From the NCBI GenBank assembly GCA_003647375.1, contig QMMS01000249.1:1-6615 (forward strand): a stretch of DNA of 6,615 nucleotides. Reading direction: 5' to 3'. The first letter of the stretch is position 1. Every line of letters begins with the position of its first letter. A program made the translations under genes and the position numbers. Positions 4,395-6,615 of this stretch are shown here, piece after piece. The notes below the pieces were generated by a model, which worked only from the letters and a program-made list of their open reading frames with translations, did not search any database and was not told the DNA's origin. The DNA is from Deltaproteobacteria bacterium. GTDB taxonomy: Bacteria > Desulfobacterota > Desulfobacteria > Desulfobacterales > B30-G6.

Positions 4395-5360
4395 CATAAA
4401 TTTCTCCCGGTACTCGGCGATCTCTTTCATGGGTGGGCGCTCGTAATATTCAAGGGGACGGATGTCCGGCCGAAACTGATTGCAAAGGAGGCCGTATTGG
4501 ATCATTTCATCGAACAGGTCTTGGCGGAGGGTGATTCGTTGCTGTTTTTCGATGCGACTCAAAAAGGTCTTGATGATCACAAACGCCATCCGCCCCAACG
4601 CCTTGGTATCCTGATTTCTATGAACCCTCCGGTCCAGGTCGACCTGGGCCATGACATCGAGTCCCCATTTTTCGTGGATATCCATAAGCATGCCTGTTTC
4701 CACTCCGTAACCGATCTGGAAAGGGATGCTTTCAAAAACACTGCGATACCCTGCATATTCTCCCGAAAGCGGCTGCAGGACCTGAGTCAGGTCCGGCATG
4801 AAAAGCGAAAAGAGTGGTCGGGTCACCAGTTCCGTCACCCGACCGCCCCCGGTGGGACGCCATTTGTTATCCCCCACTGAGATGGGCCGATCGTAAAATG
4901 CCTTGGAAAACCGGATCCGGTCTGTAAACAGCAGCGGCCCCAGCAACCCGTAAGCAAAACGGTGGTGAATATTTTTGATGTCTGCATCGATGTAAATAAT
5001 AATATCGCCGTGGGTCACGTGGAGCGCCTTCCAGAGATTTTCCCCTTTGCCCTTGAATTTCTGGAGGTGCGGCAGGATGTTGTTGGCCTCATACACGTTT
5101 ACATCATAAGAGCGGGCAATGTTGCGGGTTTCATCCGTCGATCCGGAATCGATCACCACAATTTCGTCCAACAGCGGATAGCGGGTCATGAGCTCCGATT
5201 TCATGATAACAATCTCTTTGGCAATTGTCTTTTCCTCGTTCAAGGTGGGAAAACACAGAGATATAGTGACCTCTTTTCGTTGCTTCTCCGCCACCAGGCG
5301 GCTGATATCCTTGAAGGCCGAGTGATGAAATGTATTTGTTTTGATCCAATTTTTATTCAT
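4386..5360 (-). CDS. gpgS: Glucosyl-3-phosphoglycerate synthase (GT81)
   Basis: 324 residues from the ATG at 5358-5360. It transfers glucose from an NDP-glucose to 3-phosphoglycerate, giving glucosyl-3-phosphoglycerate, precursor of the solute glucosylglycerate; it should be cytoplasmic and metal-dependent. Seen in order: GT-A nucleotide-binding start FPTLNEEKT (37-45), DEIVVIDSGSTDET (65-78), GKGENLWKAL (104-113), the metal-binding D-A-D (125-127), LLGPLLFTD (139-147), KAFYDRP (153-159), GGGRVTELVTRPL (171-183), QPLSGEYAGYRS (196-207), GYGVETG (217-223), QVDLDRRVHRNQ (239-250). These blocks and the length fit bacterial GpgS throughout. An ATG at 5408 would add 16 residues but lies inside the upstream gene without a ribosome site; the chosen ATG follows AAAGGGA by 6 nt. 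It overlaps the upstream gene by 8 nt (ATGAATAA), indicating coupled translation. The last codons and stop lie in a repeat end. Confidence 0.92.
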   Translation of the reverse strand: MNKNWIKTNTFHHSAFKDISRLVAEKQRKEVTISLCFPTLNEEKTIAKEIVIMKSELMTRYPLLDEIVVIDSGSTDETRNIARSYDVNVYEANNILPHLQKFKGKGENLWKALHVTHGDIIIYIDADIKNIHHRFAYGLLGPLLFTDRIRFSKAFYDRPISVGDNKWRPTGGGRVTELVTRPLFSLFMPDLTQVLQPLSGEYAGYRSVFESIPFQIGYGVETGMLMDIHEKWGLDVMAQVDLDRRVHRNQDTKALGRMAFVIIKTFLSRIEKQQRITLRQDLFDEMIQYGLLCNQFRPDIRPLEYYERPPMKEIAEYREKFMLT

Positions 5361-6510
5361 TGCACATCCCTTTGTCCATAGCCATGAGCAGTGCCGGTAT
5401 CTGGGCAATTCCTTTGTACATGGGCTCGATTTCGATCATGGCGTCATCCTGGTGAAAATTGTCTCCCCGGGTGAGACCCAGAGTGACGGCAGGAATTTTC
5501 CGGTTCAGAAAAATGGATAGGATCGATTGACTCGGTTCGCTGAAAATTTTCACCTCAAGACGTTTGAGGATCCGGGATGCGCACTTGATTAATGAATGGT
5601 TGTGGTTCAGGCGGGTTGCGTTCATGTTGCTGATACGATTGAGATTCAACTCCACACCAAACGCTTTGTTTATCCCATCGACAATATCCCGAATATCGGC
5701 ATAAAGCGTCTTCACCATATCATACGAGTCGCTTCGAATCTCGAACCCGATATTTGCGTCATAGGCGATCTTACCGTGGTTGAACCCGCCGGCGACCCTG
5801 CCGATCACGATCTGCGTCCTGGGCTTCTGGGGTAGACGCAACCCCAGGATGGCGTTGATCACCTCGTTGATGACCAGGATGGTGTTGGGCTCGTGACGAC
5901 GCCTCCCATGGTCCTCGACGGCAATGCTGCACGAAATCTCACTGCGAATCATGCCGTAGGAATAGTAATTGAGCCTGCCGAGTTCGATGCTTTCCAGGCA
6001 GATGGCCCCCTGGATAGGCGAGGGCCAATGACTGAGAAGTCGACGGATCCCCTTGAGATTGCCCCGACCCAGGCAAAGAACCGGTGCCACCAATACGATA
6101 TCCGAGGCTAACTGCAGATTAAGACGTTTGAAAATCTCCGGCAGAGATACCAGCACGCCCACAGCGGCCGAATTGTCTGAAACCCCGATACCGCTGATGA
6201 TCTTGTCCGTCACCTCGTAATGCTGATCAACCTTCACTTCGGAATACGTGTCTAAATGCGCAACGATAAAAATGGGCGGTTTCGTCGGGGATGTTCCGCG
6301 GATCACACCCATGGGATTTCCGTAATCGTCAATGGCACATTCGTCCACCTGAAACTCGGCCAGACGCGCCACCAGGTACTCCGCTCGCCTTTTTTCGTGG
6401 AACGTGGGCGCAGGAATCTGGCCCAGGAGCACGATGTTACTGATGATAATTTCCCGAATCTCTTGGATCTTGTCCACGAACATCGGAAGTGCATCAAGGT
6501 ATGTATCCAT
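5353..6510 (-). CDS. M20-family metallohydrolase-like protein lacking the catalytic Glu pair
   Basis: 385 residues with the layout of M20/M25/M40 zinc peptidases and deacylases: N-terminal helix and IPAPTFHEKRRAEYL (32-46), metal motif VAHLDT with H85 and D87, bridging D112 in GVSDNSAA, dimerisation-type insert (about 184-295), and the C-terminal ligand H353 in GLTRGDNFHQDDAMIEIEP. At the place of the usual GEEGLGNLRG block it reads LCLGRGNLKG (145-154), so the general-base Glu and the next metal-binding Glu are C146 and L147. E173 (CLES) probably fills the next ligand position. The flanking frame is intact, so this is substitution, not frameshift. Classical peptidase activity is therefore doubtful; a changed hydrolase or a binding role is possible. 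The start has AGGAG (6516-6520) 5 nt before the ATG. It is the first gene of the visible operon and overlaps gpgS by 8 nt. Confidence 0.82.
   Translation of the reverse strand: MDTYLDALPMFVDKIQEIREIIISNIVLLGQIPAPTFHEKRRAEYLVARLAEFQVDECAIDDYGNPMGVIRGTSPTKPPIFIVAHLDTYSEVKVDQHYEVTDKIISGIGVSDNSAAVGVLVSLPEIFKRLNLQLASDIVLVAPVLCLGRGNLKGIRRLLSHWPSPIQGAICLESIELGRLNYYSYGMIRSEISCSIAVEDHGRRRHEPNTILVINEVINAILGLRLPQKPRTQIVIGRVAGGFNHGKIAYDANIGFEIRSDSYDMVKTLYADIRDIVDGINKAFGVELNLNRISNMNATRLNHNHSLIKCASRILKRLEVKIFSEPSQSILSIFLNRKIPAVTLGLTRGDNFHQDDAMIEIEPMYKGIAQIPALLMAMDKGMCNE
5367..5373 (-). promoter_or_regulatory. Ribosome binding site deciding the gpgS start
   Basis: AAAGGGA on the minus strand ends 6 nt before the ATG at 5358-5360, inside the last codons of the M20-like gene. 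It favours this ATG over the upstream one at 5408. Confidence 0.65.
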
Positions 6511-6530
6511 GGCGTCTCCTCAGAAGATAC

Positions 6531-6549
6531 CCGGGTCCAAAGGGCCCGG
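6531..6549. terminator. GC-rich hairpin before the M20-like/gpgS operon
   Basis: CCGGGTCC/GGGCCCGG (6531-6538/6542-6549), one G-U pair, loop AAA. On the minus strand it is followed by TATCTTCT, only a weak T-tract. It may end transcription of a preceding gene outside the window or act as a leader hairpin about 20 nt before the ATG. Confidence 0.4.
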
Positions 6550-6560
6550 CACTAATTCAA

Positions 6561-6572
6561 CCCTATATAGGG
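6561..6572. promoter_or_regulatory. Perfect 12-bp palindrome, possible operator
   Basis: CCCTATATAGGG is a perfect palindrome about 50 nt upstream of the M20-like start codon, in AT-rich DNA where the operon promoter would be expected. No -35/-10 pair could be chosen with confidence. Confidence 0.3.
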
Positions 6573-6615
6573 ATTAATATTATGCACATTCAGCGTGTGA
6601 TAAATTCTAAATCCG

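Noticed and set aside
5361..5408. Upstream ATG at 5408 as the gpgS start
   Set aside because: It adds 16 residues unlike GpgS, lies deep within the preceding gene and lacks a ribosome site, whereas the ATG at 5360 has AAAGGGA.
4497..6555. Plus-strand frames of 70-140 codons opposite the operon (for example 4497-4880 and 4962-5381)
   Set aside because: They lie antisense to the well-supported gpgS and M20-like genes and show no family motifs.

Overview
The window looks like a chromosomal segment from a Gram-negative bacterium, most probably a sulfate-reducing-type Desulfobacterota (Desulfobacterales-like). The reasons are a lipoprotein with a +2 Ser, secreted tandem-95 and Fn3-like repeat proteins, a GpgS-type glycosyltransferase, and dense small palindromic repeats with cores such as ATTCCCGC-4nt-GCGGGAAT that I associate with such genomes. 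The lineage is an inference; no rRNA or marker gene is present.

Layout, left to right. (1) 1-580, minus: the N-terminus of a secreted tandem-95 (cadherin/Ig-like) adhesin cut by the window edge. (2) 581-1206: non-coding, with a TA-flanked MITE-like element (604-770) and an inverted pair of GTAG-type REP hairpins (1098-1158). (3) 1207-2358, minus: a secreted protein with three ~100-residue Fn3-like repeats, a CFIAT motif and a C-terminal membrane anchor; it starts at TTG. (4) 2359-2739: a cluster of palindromic repeats built on GACGGTCTCGTAAAAAG, and a candidate promoter for the next gene. (5) 2740-3108, plus: a small TPR lipoprotein. (6) 3109-3477: a second REP pair abutting a second copy of the TA-flanked element. 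(7) 3478-3717, minus: a 79-residue protein with a hydrophobic segment at each end, preceded by a possible sigma-54 promoter and a foldable leader. (8) 3718-4385: repeats, including a double-hairpin element between imperfect direct repeats and a 216-bp element with terminal inverted repeats that ends inside the next gene. (9) 4386-6510, minus: a two-gene, translationally coupled operon, first an M20-like metallohydrolase that has lost the catalytic Glu-Glu pair, then glucosyl-3-phosphoglycerate synthase (gpgS).

The one clear metabolic function is glucosyl-3-phosphoglycerate synthesis, the first step to the compatible solute glucosylglycerate or to glucosylglycerate-primed glycans. The M20-like protein overlaps gpgS by 8 nt and was probably co-opted into the same pathway or its control; no phosphatase (GpgP) is visible here. 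The other four genes encode secreted or envelope proteins, each apparently its own transcription unit separated by repeats. The most notable signals are the altered M20 active site next to gpgS, the GTAG REP pairs that imply a RAYT transposase elsewhere in the genome, and the crowding of at least four distinct families of small mobile-like repeats into about 3.5 kb of intergenic DNA.
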